Shown here: one piece after another, positions 53,096 to 61,560 of the stretch
Layout: each line of letters opens with the position of its first letter
Numbering within the stretch: position 1 is the stretch's first letter
The notes under the pieces: model-generated
The model's database searches: none
Seen by the model: the letters and a program-made list of their open reading frames with translations, nothing else
What the model was told of the DNA's origin: nothing
Position numbers and translations under genes: made by a program
DNA from: Roseateles_B sp041913905
GTDB lineage: Bacteria; Pseudomonadota; Gammaproteobacteria; Burkholderiales; Burkholderiaceae_C
Direction of reading: 5' to 3'
DNA length: 64,000 bases
NCBI GenBank assembly: GCA_041913905.1
Contig: JAYSEK010000025.1
Coordinates: 1-64,000, forward strand

Positions 53096-53127
53096 AGGGC
53101 CGGCACCGCGCGAAGCGGTCCGGCCCT
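53096..53127. terminator. Hairpin between helicase and HU genes
   Basis: AGGGCCGG and CCGGCCCT arms with an inner CCGC/GCGG pair around CGAA. No strong T-run follows on either strand, but the position between converging genes suits a bidirectional terminator. Confidence 0.55.
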
Positions 53128-53146
53128 GAGTCAGGCGTGAGGCCGA

Positions 53147-53422
53147 TCAGGCGTTCAGCGCATCCTTCAGCGCCTTGCCCGGCGTGAACTTGGCCGACTT
53201 GGACGCGGCGATTTCCAGCGTCGCGCCGGTGGCGGGGTTCTTGCCGGTACGGGCGGCGCGCTCGCTCACCTTGAAGGTGCCGAAGCCCACCAGGGCGATG
53301 GCGTCGCCGGCCACCAGGGCCTCGCTGATGCTGGACAGCGTGGCTTCCAGGGCCGTGCCGGCAGCAGCGCGGCTGATGCCAGCCTTGCTGGCGATGCTTT
53401 CGATCAGTTCACTCTTGTTCAT
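53147..53422 (-). CDS. hup: HU-family DNA-binding protein
   Basis: A 91-residue histone-like protein. The N-terminal helices (MNKSELIESIASKAGISRAA), the core GFGTFKVSERAARTGKNPATG with the DNA-bending arm, and the C-terminus FTPGKALKDALNA are standard for HU-beta. All motifs are intact and length is normal. It compacts and bends DNA; it is usually strongly expressed. Confidence 0.96.
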   Translation of the reverse strand: MNKSELIESIASKAGISRAAAGTALEATLSSISEALVAGDAIALVGFGTFKVSERAARTGKNPATGATLEIAASKSAKFTPGKALKDALNA

Positions 53423-53502
53423 TCAGTCACTTCCGTCAGCGCCCGAGGGGCGAAAGCGCGGATTATCAGCCAAGGCGAGACCTGGTCTTGCGCGGCCTGC
53501 GC

Positions 53503-53670
53503 TTACCCCTCGTTCAGCAGCTCCCATCGGCCGTTGCGGCGCAGCAGCAGTTGCTGGGTCAGGGCGCCCTGGGCGTCCGGGCGCACACGGCGCGCGGCGG
53601 CCGAAGCGCCAGCGCCACCCCGATGGGTAAAAACTATGGCAAGAATCACCAAGCCTGCACTTCCGCACAC
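53503..53670 (-). CDS. Candidate small protein upstream of hup
   Basis: A 55-codon frame starting at GTG 53670 behind an AGGGAGG site. It begins with a short hydrophobic stretch (CGSAGLVILAIVFTH) and ends with LTQQLLLRRNGRWELLNEG, which has the look of a folded C-terminus. It could be a small membrane-bound protein or the end of a lost gene. Not recognised; the evidence is the ribosome site and sequence character only. Confidence 0.3.
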   Translation of the reverse strand: MCGSAGLVILAIVFTHRGGAGASAAARRVRPDAQGALTQQLLLRRNGRWELLNEG

Positions 53671-54037
53671 CAGCCCGCCCTCCCTTGCCGCCTAGAGTGA
53701 CGGGCGTTCCAGGGGCTTCTCCTCAAGCGGGAGGCGTTCCCTTCGCGGCATGTGGTCGGCCACAACCTGGCCACATGCCGCGACACCCGGCTCCGGCCGC
53801 AGGTGATTCATCCGCCGCGCCTTCCTTGGGAAGAGGAACCGGCCAGGCATCCAGCGCACCAGCATCCAACCGTCCGCCCCGTGCCGGCCACGGGCCCGCC
53901 GTGGGCGCCAGGGCTCGAGGGCGGCGTGCCTGTGCGAGGGGGCGGCCGGAACCGACGGCGGACCGGGCACCCGCGCCACCGTCTGGACGAGCCGCCAAGA
54001 CAAAACGACATCAACAAACAAGCCAGGGGGTCCTCAT
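53671..54037. other. Intergenic region upstream of the desaturase operon
   Basis: About 370 bp, GC-rich, which should hold the promoter of the eight-gene run. No operator, repeat or RNA structure could be assigned. Open frames here are compositional. Confidence 0.45.
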
Positions 54038-55246
54038 ATGTCAACAGGAGTCCGTTCGTCGGCGCCGCCGAGCGCGGCGTGTCCCATCCGAGCGTCTTAT
54101 CGCCGCTTCCCCGACTGGTCGCAGCCCTTCTGGACGCTGCTGACCGCCAAGCCGCTGCCCGGCGAGCAGCCGCTGCTGCGTTTGCCGCCGTTCGCCATGG
54201 CGGCCGTCACGCTGCTGCTGCTGTTCGCGGCGGTCGCGGCCCACCTGGCCCTGCTGCAGGCCGGTGCGGCCGCGGGCTGGGCCGGCTACTGGCTGACGCC
54301 GCTGTTCACAGTGCTCGTCGCGGGCGCCTTGCGGAAGATACAGGTCGTCTACGTGCACCACTGCGCCCACTTGACCTTCGTCCGCAACAATCCCGCCTGG
54401 AATCGCTTCATCGGAAATTCCTTCACGACGCTGGCGCTGATCCAGAACCTCGGCGAGTACCAGAAGGAGCACTTCGAGCACCACAACCGCAGCATCTTCA
54501 CGACGCTGCGCGATGCCGATGCCGCGCTGCTTTACCGCTTCGGCCTGAGGCCCGGACGATCGGTCCGGGAACTGCGCGCGGCCCTGGCTGGGGCGCTGAT
54601 CTCGCCGGCCTACCACGGCTACTTCATCGCGGCACGCCTGCGCTCCAACCTGCTCACGCGAACGCTGCCGTGGCGGCTTGCCTCGGCCGGCTGGCTGCTG
54701 GTGCTGGGAGTGGCCCTGCCGGCCATGTTCGGCGTCCCGGAAGTCGGCCTGGCGGTCTGGCTGCCCCTGGTGCTGGCTTATCAGGCGAGCGCCCTGCTGC
54801 AGTTCCTGACCGAGCACGTATGGCTGCTGAGCGAGCACGCACCGGAGCAAGCCGAGGCCTATGCGCAGCGCTGCGTCGGCCGCTTCTGCGGTGAAATGCT
54901 GCCGACCAAAGGCAGCGTCCGCGGCTGGACGGGCTGGTGGCTGCGCACGCTGCTGATGCATGTCCCGCTGCGCCTGGGCGTGCTGGTCGGCGACCTGCCC
55001 GCGCACGACTGGCATCACCTGTGCGGTTTCGTGCGGCACCACCCCGCCCAGTGGCCCCGAGCGATCTTCGCCCGCCAGCAGGCCATCGACGCAGGCCTGT
55101 CGATGGGCATGGAGCAGCGCGAACTCTGGGGCCTGCCCCAGATGCTGAACCATGTCTTCGACGCGATGGCCCGCGCTCCCAAGCTCGTGGAGCGGCCCGG
55201 CGCTGCGCAGCAGGGTGAACGCATCGCGTCGGAGCCCCTGACCTGA
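54038..55246 (+). CDS. Fatty-acid-desaturase-like membrane di-iron protein
   Basis: A 402-residue membrane protein of the desaturase/hydroxylase superfamily. Three His boxes are visible: VHHCAH (~108), KEHFEHHNR (~148) and HDWHH (~325), enough for a di-iron site. At least four hydrophobic segments are present (MAAVTLLLLFAAVAAHLALL, GYWLTPLFTVLVAGAL, WLLVLGVALPAMFG, VGLAVWLPLVLAYQASALL). The ATG follows an AGGGGG site. It is the first gene of an eight-gene run and starts 31 bp before DUF2000. In this setting it may hydroxylate or desaturate a small molecule rather than a fatty acid. Confidence 0.82.
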   Translation: MSTGVRSSAPPSAACPIRASYRRFPDWSQPFWTLLTAKPLPGEQPLLRLPPFAMAAVTLLLLFAAVAAHLALLQAGAAAGWAGYWLTPLFTVLVAGALRKIQVVYVHHCAHLTFVRNNPAWNRFIGNSFTTLALIQNLGEYQKEHFEHHNRSIFTTLRDADAALLYRFGLRPGRSVRELRAALAGALISPAYHGYFIAARLRSNLLTRTLPWRLASAGWLLVLGVALPAMFGVPEVGLAVWLPLVLAYQASALLQFLTEHVWLLSEHAPEQAEAYAQRCVGRFCGEMLPTKGSVRGWTGWWLRTLLMHVPLRLGVLVGDLPAHDWHHLCGFVRHHPAQWPRAIFARQQAIDAGLSMGMEQRELWGLPQMLNHVFDAMARAPKLVERPGAAQQGERIASEPLT

Positions 55247-55276
55247 GTCCTGCCTTTGCGCCTCTAGGAGTTGTCC

Positions 55277-55735
55277 ATGAATTACGAAGCCACCTCACAC
55301 AAATTCGTTGTCGTCGTCAATCGGACGCACGCCCCCGCCACGCTGTTCAACGCCTGCGCCCATCTTTGCGTGGGCTTGGGTGCTTCGCTGCAGGAGCAGG
55401 CGGCGGCGCTGCCGTACCCGGCGCCTGGGCTTGGCGTGACCAGCGCGATCAGCGCCCATCCAGTGATCATCCTGGAGGCCAAGAGTTCGACGCAATTGCT
55501 CAATCTGCTCGCCCGTGTCCGCGAGACGCCGGAGCTCGCCTGCAATATGTTTGCGACCAGCATGCTGGGGAGTTCTTCGGCCGACCAGTTGGCCCGCACC
55601 GCGGCGCTGACGGCGCAGGATGCCGACATCGTCGCAGTGGGCTTGTTCGGGGAGCGCGCATCGGTGGAGGCGTTGACCAAGAAGTTCTCCCTGTACAAGG
55701 ACCGATCCGCCGACGTGCTCGAGGCAACGCCATGA
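55277..55735 (+). CDS. DUF2000 domain protein
   Basis: A 152-residue protein of the DUF2000 family, which has a peptidyl-tRNA hydrolase-like fold: HKFVVVVNRTHAPATLFNAC, ALPYPAPGLGVTSAIS, HPVIILEAKSSTQL. A TAGGAG site precedes the ATG. Function is unknown; relatives often neighbour AraC regulators, AzlCD transporters or metabolic enzymes. Its stop overlaps the azlC start by ATGA. Confidence 0.85.
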   Translation: MNYEATSHKFVVVVNRTHAPATLFNACAHLCVGLGASLQEQAAALPYPAPGLGVTSAISAHPVIILEAKSSTQLLNLLARVRETPELACNMFATSMLGSSSADQLARTAALTAQDADIVAVGLFGERASVEALTKKFSLYKDRSADVLEATP

Positions 55736-56436
55736 CGGCCCAGCTGGAGATGCAGGCCCATCCGGCGGCGCCCGCGCTGTCCACATGGTCCCTGTCGGTC
55801 CCCGTGGCCATGGGCTATGTGCCGCTGGGCGCGGTGTTCGGCTTTCTGCTGGTGCAGGCCGGTGCAGCCTGGTGGCTGCCGCCGCTGGCCAGCCTCCTGG
55901 TATTCGCCGGTGCCGCGCAGTTCATGGCGATACCGCTGCTTGCCGCGGGTGCCTCGCTGGGAACGATCGTGCTGGCCACGGCCATCGTGAACCTGCGGCA
56001 CATCTTCTACGGGCTCTCGCTGCTGGACAAGCTGCCCGCGAATCGGCTCGCGCGCGCCTATCTGATCTGGGTGCTGACGGACGAAAACTACTCCGTCATC
56101 ACCACCTTGCCCGCCACCGCCACGAAGCGCCAGATGGTGGGCGTGGCCCTGCTGAACCACGGCTGGTGGGTCCTCGGCGCCCTGATCGGCGCGGCCGCCG
56201 GCGCCCAGGCAAGCACCTCGATCGTCGGCATCGACTTCAGCCTTGCGGCACTGTTCGCCGTGCTGGCGGTGGAGCAGTGGCGTGCCTCGAAACGAGCGAT
56301 CCCGCTCATCACGGCGGTGCTCTCGTATGCCGTCGCGACGCTGTTCGCCCCCTCGCAGGCACTGCTCTTCGCCATCGGCCTGAGCCTCCTGGTGGGCCTC
56401 GCGATGGCCCGCGCCCCAGAGAAGAAGGAATCTTGA
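55732..56436 (+). CDS. azlC: AzlC-family membrane transport protein
   Basis: A 234-residue permease of the AzlC family, the large subunit of branched-chain amino acid exporters. Conserved blocks: PVAMGYVPLGAVFGFLL, VFAGAAQFMAIPLLAAGAS, AIVNLRHIFYGLSLLD, VLTDENYSVITT. About six membrane segments. It overlaps the DUF2000 gene by 4 bp and shares one base with azlD (TGATG), so the two subunits should be made together. Probable substrate: a hydrophobic or modified amino acid. Confidence 0.93.
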   Translation: MTAQLEMQAHPAAPALSTWSLSVPVAMGYVPLGAVFGFLLVQAGAAWWLPPLASLLVFAGAAQFMAIPLLAAGASLGTIVLATAIVNLRHIFYGLSLLDKLPANRLARAYLIWVLTDENYSVITTLPATATKRQMVGVALLNHGWWVLGALIGAAAGAQASTSIVGIDFSLAALFAVLAVEQWRASKRAIPLITAVLSYAVATLFAPSQALLFAIGLSLLVGLAMARAPEKKES

Positions 56437-56768
56437 TGATCGACCCCGCCTACGCCCTCGCCGCCATCGCCGGCATGGCCGCCGTCACCCTGCTGCTGCG
56501 CGCCGTGCCCTTCCTGGCCGCCCCCTGGCTCAAGCGCTACCCCGCCGTCGAACGCCTGGGCCGCTTCCTGCCGCCAGCCATCATGACCTTGCTGGTGCTG
56601 CACACGCTGCGTGGCAGCGCGGCGGCGAACCCCGCCGGGCCCTGGCAGGAGCTCGTGGCGATCGGCGTCGCGATCGCATTGCAGCTCTGGCTGCGCCATG
56701 CACTGGCCAGCATTCTTGCCGGCACCCTGCTGTATGTCGCGTTGCGCAATGCCGCCTTCTTCGCCTGA
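56436..56768 (+). CDS. azlD: AzlD-family membrane transport protein
   Basis: A 110-residue small subunit of the AzlCD exporter with four hydrophobic segments (ALAAIAGMAAVTLLLRAVPF; RFLPPAIMTLLVLHTLRG; LVAIGVAIALQLWLRHA; LAGTLLYVALRNAAFF). The RAVPFLAAPWL and PPAIMTLLVLH blocks are typical. Its 3' end overlaps the cyclotransferase gene by 20 bp. Confidence 0.92.
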   Translation: MIDPAYALAAIAGMAAVTLLLRAVPFLAAPWLKRYPAVERLGRFLPPAIMTLLVLHTLRGSAAANPAGPWQELVAIGVAIALQLWLRHALASILAGTLLYVALRNAAFFA

Positions 56769-57351
56769 CGCCGGCCCCCGTGACCCCTGCGGTGGCTGGG
56801 TGTTTGCCTATGGGTCGCTGATGTGGAACTGGCCATGGCCCCACCTGCTGCGCCGCCCGGCCCGATTGGAGGGCTACCACCGCGCTCCCTGCCTGGCCTC
56901 CATCGCGTACCGGGGCACGGTGCGGGATCCCGGCGTCGGCCTGGGCTTGCTGCCCGGCGGTGCCTGCCTCGGGCTGGCGTTCGGCGTGGCAGCGCAGGAC
57001 TGGCCCGCGGTACGCCGCGCGGTCGATGAGCGCGAGCTCATCACCGGCGTCTACGACCGCCATGAGCTCGCGGTGCAGTTGCTGGGGCCGCGGGTCGACC
57101 ATGTACAGGCACTTGCGTACGTCGCAAGCCCGCAGCATCCGCAGTTCCTCCAGCAGCCCGACGAGGAGACGCTGGTCCACCGCATCGCCTTTGCACGAGG
57201 CAGTGCCGGTGACTGCTTCGACTACTGGCGTGAAACCCTGTCGACGTTGGCGGCGCTTGGCATCGAGGAGCCCGGCCTGTCGGGCCTGCTTGAGCGCGCG
57301 GCCGAGCGGCGCAAGGCGCATGCGCCGCAAAACACGGGAACAGCCCCATGA
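56749..57351 (+). CDS. Gamma-glutamylcyclotransferase (ChaC-like)
   Basis: A 200-residue protein with the substrate-loop motif VFAYGSLMWN of ChaC/GGCT enzymes, which release 5-oxoproline from gamma-glutamyl compounds such as glutathione. The likely acidic catalytic residue is in VDERELITGVYDRHE. ATG 56749 overlaps azlD by 20 bp; no later in-frame ATG preserves the N-terminal motif. In the run it may remove a gamma-glutamyl group from the pathway product or from a glutathione conjugate; this is inference. Confidence 0.88.
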   Translation: MPPSSPDAGPRDPCGGWVFAYGSLMWNWPWPHLLRRPARLEGYHRAPCLASIAYRGTVRDPGVGLGLLPGGACLGLAFGVAAQDWPAVRRAVDERELITGVYDRHELAVQLLGPRVDHVQALAYVASPQHPQFLQQPDEETLVHRIAFARGSAGDCFDYWRETLSTLAALGIEEPGLSGLLERAAERRKAHAPQNTGTAP

Positions 57352-59399
57352 CCGAGACTGCCCCCCTTCTCGAACCGGTGCAGCTGGGCTCCTTGAGTCT
57401 GCGCAACCGCATCGTCTTCGGGGCGCACACCACCAACCTCGCCGACGCAGGCGTGCCGGGTCCTCGCATGGTCGAGTACTACGTCGAACGCGGGCGCGGT
57501 GGGGCGGCTCTGATCGTCGTGGAGCCCATGCCCGTGTCGCCGGAGACGCGCTACTCCAAGAGCAATCTGCTGGAGATTCCGGCCGCGCTGGCGGCATACC
57601 GACGGCTCACCACCGAAGTCCGGGCCACCGGGGCGCGTGTCGTGCAGCAGCTGATCCACCTTGGCGCGCACGTCGACTCTTCCATTGCCGAAGCGGCCCC
57701 GGTGACCCCGCAAGCCCAGCCCTCTTGGATCGCCCCGCAGGCGGCGGTGGACGCCGATGCCGCCACGCTGGCGCGCGTCGAGCAGGCCTTCGTCGATCGG
57801 GCGGTCGAGGCCAGGCAAGCCGGTTTCGAGGGCGTCGAGTTGTTCGCCAACTACCAGGGTCTGCTGGAGCAGGACTGGACGGCGAAGCTCGGCGAAGGTG
57901 GTTGCGACGGGCCAGACGGCGAGGCGGCGCTCGACCGCGCCTGCCTGCTCAGCGCCTCGGTATGCCGAGCAATCCGCCTGCGCTGCGGCCCGCACTTTGT
58001 CATCGGCATGGCCGTGAGCGCTCTGCCGCCGACACCCGGCGTGCTCACGGTGGACAGCATCGCAGCGATCGTCAGCTGGCACGACCGCCACGGCCTGATC
58101 GACTACGTGTCCTGCGGCAGCGGCGGCTATCGGGACACCTCGACCATCGTGCCCTCGCCCTTCCAGGAAGCCCGCATCATGCGCGGCCCACTGTCGGCGC
58201 GACTGCGCGCGCAGGGACTGCGTGCACGCATCGTGGTCGAAGCCGGACTGCATGATGCGGCTGCGGCGCAGCGCGCGCTGCAGGAGGGCGCGGACCTCGT
58301 GAGCCTGGTGCGTCCGCAGATCTGCGATCCCGACTGGGTCGCGCACCTCGCAGCCGGCGAGCCCGAGCGCAGTCGCCCCTGCACGGCCTGCAACCAGGCC
58401 TGCATCGGTCGCCGCGCCCGCGACCTCTGGGTGAGCTGCCTGTCCAACCCCCGCGCCGGGCGTGAGCATCGGCTGGACCGGCCACAGGCCACGGGTCCGG
58501 CAGCCGCTTCCGCCCTGGTGCTGGGCGGCGGGGTCGCCGGCCTGGAGGCTGCGCGCACGCTGGCGCTGCGAGGCTGGGCCGTCGAGCTGCACGAGGCGGG
58601 ACCGCGCCTCGGCGGCAAGCTGCTCTGGATGGCTGCGCTTCCCGGGCTGGAACGGCATCAAGCCTTGCTCGACTGGTATGCGCGCGAGCTGCAGCGACTC
58701 GGCGTCAACGTGCAACTGCAGCGTCGCAGCGAGCCCGCGGAGGCGTTGGCGCTGGCGCACCGCACCAGCCGCCAGGCGCTGCTGCTGGCGACGGGCGCCA
58801 TGCCAGCGCCGCGGCCGCTGCAGCGCGCCTGGCCGCAGGGTCCCCAACTCGCCCAGCCGTCGGCAGCCTGCGGCCCGATTGACGACGTCCTGCGCCAGCC
58901 GCCGAGACCCGGCAGCACCCTCCTGATCGTGGACGACCTGCACGGCCATCGGGGGCTCACCGTCGCCTGCTGGCTGCAGGAGCTGGGCGTGCAAGTCACG
59001 CTCGTCACCAGCAACCCGGCTCCCGGCGCGATGCTGGCCGGTGCGGGCATGCAGACGCCGCTCAGGCAGCGCTTCGCGCGTGCCGGCGGGCGCGTCCATG
59101 CCGACACCGTCCTGCTGGCCTGGGACGGCCGTCAGGCGCTGCTGCGTGAACTGTTGGCCGGGCAGCTCATCGAGGTATCGGTCGATCACCTCGCCTGGTC
59201 TTGTGCCAGCGTTGCCCCTGCAGCGCCTTTGCCTTTGGGCGACGCTGCCGTCGCCGTGCACCTCGTTGGAGACGCTGCCGGCGAACGAGACGCCGAACAG
59301 GCCATCCTCGAGGCGCATCGCTGCGCCCTGCATCTCCCGGCCAGGCCAGCGCGCCGGCGCGATCCGCACAGTGCAGCCGGCAGGGAGCTCACCTCGTGA
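57348..59399 (+). CDS. OYE-family FMN/Fe-S/FAD oxidoreductase (dienoyl-CoA reductase-like)
   Basis: A 683-residue multidomain flavoenzyme. Residues 1-330 are an Old Yellow Enzyme FMN barrel (LRNRIVFGAHTTNLADAG, EPMPVSPETRY, HLGAHVDS). Cys in CTACNQACIGRRARD and a later VSCLSNPR would bind a 4Fe-4S cluster. Residues ~385-683 bind FAD and NAD(P) (ALVLGGGVAGLEAARTLALR, LVGDAAGERDAE). This is the build of 2,4-dienoyl-CoA reductase, trimethylamine dehydrogenase and N-methylproline demethylase relatives. It overlaps the cyclotransferase gene by ATGA and the methyltransferase by GTGA. Confidence 0.92.
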   Translation: MTETAPLLEPVQLGSLSLRNRIVFGAHTTNLADAGVPGPRMVEYYVERGRGGAALIVVEPMPVSPETRYSKSNLLEIPAALAAYRRLTTEVRATGARVVQQLIHLGAHVDSSIAEAAPVTPQAQPSWIAPQAAVDADAATLARVEQAFVDRAVEARQAGFEGVELFANYQGLLEQDWTAKLGEGGCDGPDGEAALDRACLLSASVCRAIRLRCGPHFVIGMAVSALPPTPGVLTVDSIAAIVSWHDRHGLIDYVSCGSGGYRDTSTIVPSPFQEARIMRGPLSARLRAQGLRARIVVEAGLHDAAAAQRALQEGADLVSLVRPQICDPDWVAHLAAGEPERSRPCTACNQACIGRRARDLWVSCLSNPRAGREHRLDRPQATGPAAASALVLGGGVAGLEAARTLALRGWAVELHEAGPRLGGKLLWMAALPGLERHQALLDWYARELQRLGVNVQLQRRSEPAEALALAHRTSRQALLLATGAMPAPRPLQRAWPQGPQLAQPSAACGPIDDVLRQPPRPGSTLLIVDDLHGHRGLTVACWLQELGVQVTLVTSNPAPGAMLAGAGMQTPLRQRFARAGGRVHADTVLLAWDGRQALLRELLAGQLIEVSVDHLAWSCASVAPAAPLPLGDAAVAVHLVGDAAGERDAEQAILEAHRCALHLPARPARRRDPHSAAGRELTS

Positions 59400-60079
59400 G
59401 CCAGCGAGCGCCACGGGCCATCCGCGCCCTGCCGCTGTCGCCGGTCGAGCGCAGCCCGGACGGTCGCCTGTTCGCCCCAGCCGTACAGCGCAACGCCGAC
59501 GCCATCGGCGACGTGCTCGCCGGGCTGCTGTTTCCCGGCGCTGCCGTGCTGGAAATCGGCAGCGGCACAGGCGAGCACATCGCACGCTTCGCGGCACGGT
59601 TCCCGCTCGTGGAGTGGCAGCCCAGTGAAGTCGACGACGAGCGCCTGCGCAGCATCGAGGCCTGGCGCGCGTCGGCCCAGCAGAACACGCTGATGCTGCC
59701 GCTGGTGCTGGACGCCACAAGCGGGTGGCCGCTCGGGGCCCGCCGCTTCGACCTGGTGCTCGCCATCAACCTGCTGCACATGCTGCCCGAGGACGCGATC
59801 GAGTGCATGTTGGGAGAGGCCAGGCGTGCACTCGCGCCGGGCGGCCGCGTCGCGCTGTATGCGCCCTGGCGCGATGGCGACAACTACTTCTCCGAGGGCA
59901 ACCGCCGCTTCGACGACACGCTGCGGCTCAGCCAGCCTGGACTGGCGCTGCGCGACATCGGTGAGGTGTGCGCTCAGGCGCTGCGCCAGGGTCTGCAGCT
60001 TCGGCAGCGCGTGGCCATGCCGGCGAACAACCACCTCCTGGTCTTCGAAGCCGATTCCCATCCGGAGATGCGCACATGA
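59396..60079 (+). CDS. DUF938 SAM-dependent methyltransferase
   Basis: A 227-residue protein of the DUF938 family with the class I SAM-binding motif AVLEIGSGTGEHIARFA and LVLAINLLHMLPED. Opening SPVERSPDGRLFAPAVQRNA is typical of the family. The GTG start at 59396 overlaps the flavoenzyme stop (GTGA); no ATG lies between it and the conserved N-terminus. Substrate unknown. Its stop overlaps the next gene by ATGA. Confidence 0.87.
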   Translation: MSQRAPRAIRALPLSPVERSPDGRLFAPAVQRNADAIGDVLAGLLFPGAAVLEIGSGTGEHIARFAARFPLVEWQPSEVDDERLRSIEAWRASAQQNTLMLPLVLDATSGWPLGARRFDLVLAINLLHMLPEDAIECMLGEARRALAPGGRVALYAPWRDGDNYFSEGNRRFDDTLRLSQPGLALRDIGEVCAQALRQGLQLRQRVAMPANNHLLVFEADSHPEMRT

Positions 60080-61314
60080 CGCCACCAGAGAGCGGCCCCC
60101 CGCGGCCCGATGAACCGCAGTCCGCCAGGCCCGGATTCGAGGCGGCGATGCCAGGCATCTTCCGCGCCTCGACGGTCTACTTCCCCGACATGGCCAGCGT
60201 GCGCAGCCTCGACCGCAGCCGCTTCGACAGCAGCTGGTACGGCCTGTTCGGCACGCCGACGACCCAGGCCCTGCAAACGCGCATCGCGCGCCTGGAGGGC
60301 GGCCGTCACAGCCTGCTCCTGCCCAGTGGCATGGCGGCGATCGCGCTGGTGGACCTGGCGCTGCTGCAGTCCGGCGATGAAGTGCTGCTGCCTGACAACG
60401 CCTATGTGACGGGCTGGGAGTTGGCCAAGCATGAGCTCACGGCCTTCGGCATCCGCGCCCGCAGCTACGACCCGATGCGGCCGGAAACGCTCACGCAGGC
60501 GCTGGGCGCACGGACACGGCTGGTCTGGCTGGAAGCGCCAGGCTCCCTGACCCTTGAGTTCCCCGACCTCCCGGACCTGCTCGCCCGCGCACGCGCTGCA
60601 CCTGAGGCCGTGGTCGCGCTCGACAACACCTGGGGCAGCGGCCTGGCCTTCGACCCCTTCGCGCTCACCGCCGCAGGCCTGGACCGTCCCGGCGTGGACA
60701 TCAGCGTGAATGCGCTCACGAAGTACGCCTCGGGTGGCGCGGACGTGCTGATGGGTGCGGTCACGACGCGCGACGATGCGCTGCATGCCCGCCTGCGCGC
60801 CGCCCATATGCGCCATGGCTGGGGCGTGGGCGCGGACGATGTCGCGCTCCTCCTGCGCAGCCTGCCCAGCCTGCCGCTGCGCTACGCCGCACAGGATGCC
60901 AGCGCACGCAGCCTGGCCGCCTGGTGCAACGGGCGACCCGAGTTCGCCGCCGTGCTTCACCCGGCGTTGCCCGGCAGTCCCGGCCATGCGCATTGGTCTC
61001 GCCTCTGCCAGGCGGCCGCCGGGGTGTTCACGCTGGTCTTCGCCGAGTCGCTGCGCCTGGCTGACGTCGACCGCTTCGTCGATGCCCTGACCCGTTTCCG
61101 CATCGGCTACTCATGGGGTGGCTCGACGAGCCTCGCCATGGTCTACGACCCGCGTCCCTGGCGGACCGGTCAGGGCTTGCGCCATGCGGGGCCACTGGTG
61201 CGTCTGTCCATCGGGCTGGAAGCGGTCGACGAGTTGCGCGCGGACTTTGAGCATGCACTCGCAGAGATGGCGGTCGGATCCCAGCACCGCTGCGTTGATC
61301 CGGCATCGAAATAG
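60076..61314 (+). CDS. PLP-dependent Cys/Met metabolism enzyme (cystathionine beta-lyase-like)
   Basis: A 412-residue fold-type I PLP enzyme of the MetC/MetB family. The PLP lysine is in SVNALTKYASGGADVLMG, the substrate/cofactor phosphate region is LEGGRHSLLLPSGMAAIALV, and VVALDNTWGSG carries the PLP-binding Asp. N-terminal STVYFPDMASV is also typical. It would cleave a C-S bond or do a beta/gamma elimination on an amino acid. It is the last gene of the coupled run; the next gene (AraC) begins 246 bp later. Confidence 0.9.
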   Translation: MTPPESGPPRPDEPQSARPGFEAAMPGIFRASTVYFPDMASVRSLDRSRFDSSWYGLFGTPTTQALQTRIARLEGGRHSLLLPSGMAAIALVDLALLQSGDEVLLPDNAYVTGWELAKHELTAFGIRARSYDPMRPETLTQALGARTRLVWLEAPGSLTLEFPDLPDLLARARAAPEAVVALDNTWGSGLAFDPFALTAAGLDRPGVDISVNALTKYASGGADVLMGAVTTRDDALHARLRAAHMRHGWGVGADDVALLLRSLPSLPLRYAAQDASARSLAAWCNGRPEFAAVLHPALPGSPGHAHWSRLCQAAAGVFTLVFAESLRLADVDRFVDALTRFRIGYSWGGSTSLAMVYDPRPWRTGQGLRHAGPLVRLSIGLEAVDELRADFEHALAEMAVGSQHRCVDPASK

Positions 61315-61560
61315 AGAGGCCTCTTTAAGACGGAGGGAGCCGCAGCCACCATCGCTATACTGGATCAAACAACCCAAGTAACCTATTGGTGACGTGGCGA
61401 TCATGATCTCGCATGCACCTGGACCAGCCCGTCTACGCCTGTGCAGCAGTTGCTGCATTAGCGGACAACGAAGGTTCTCGTGCGAGTCCACGAAGCCAGC
61501 TTTTCGCGGCCACCCCGGGCCTTCGGTTCGTCCGATGGTCCATGCAATCCATCGCCAGTA

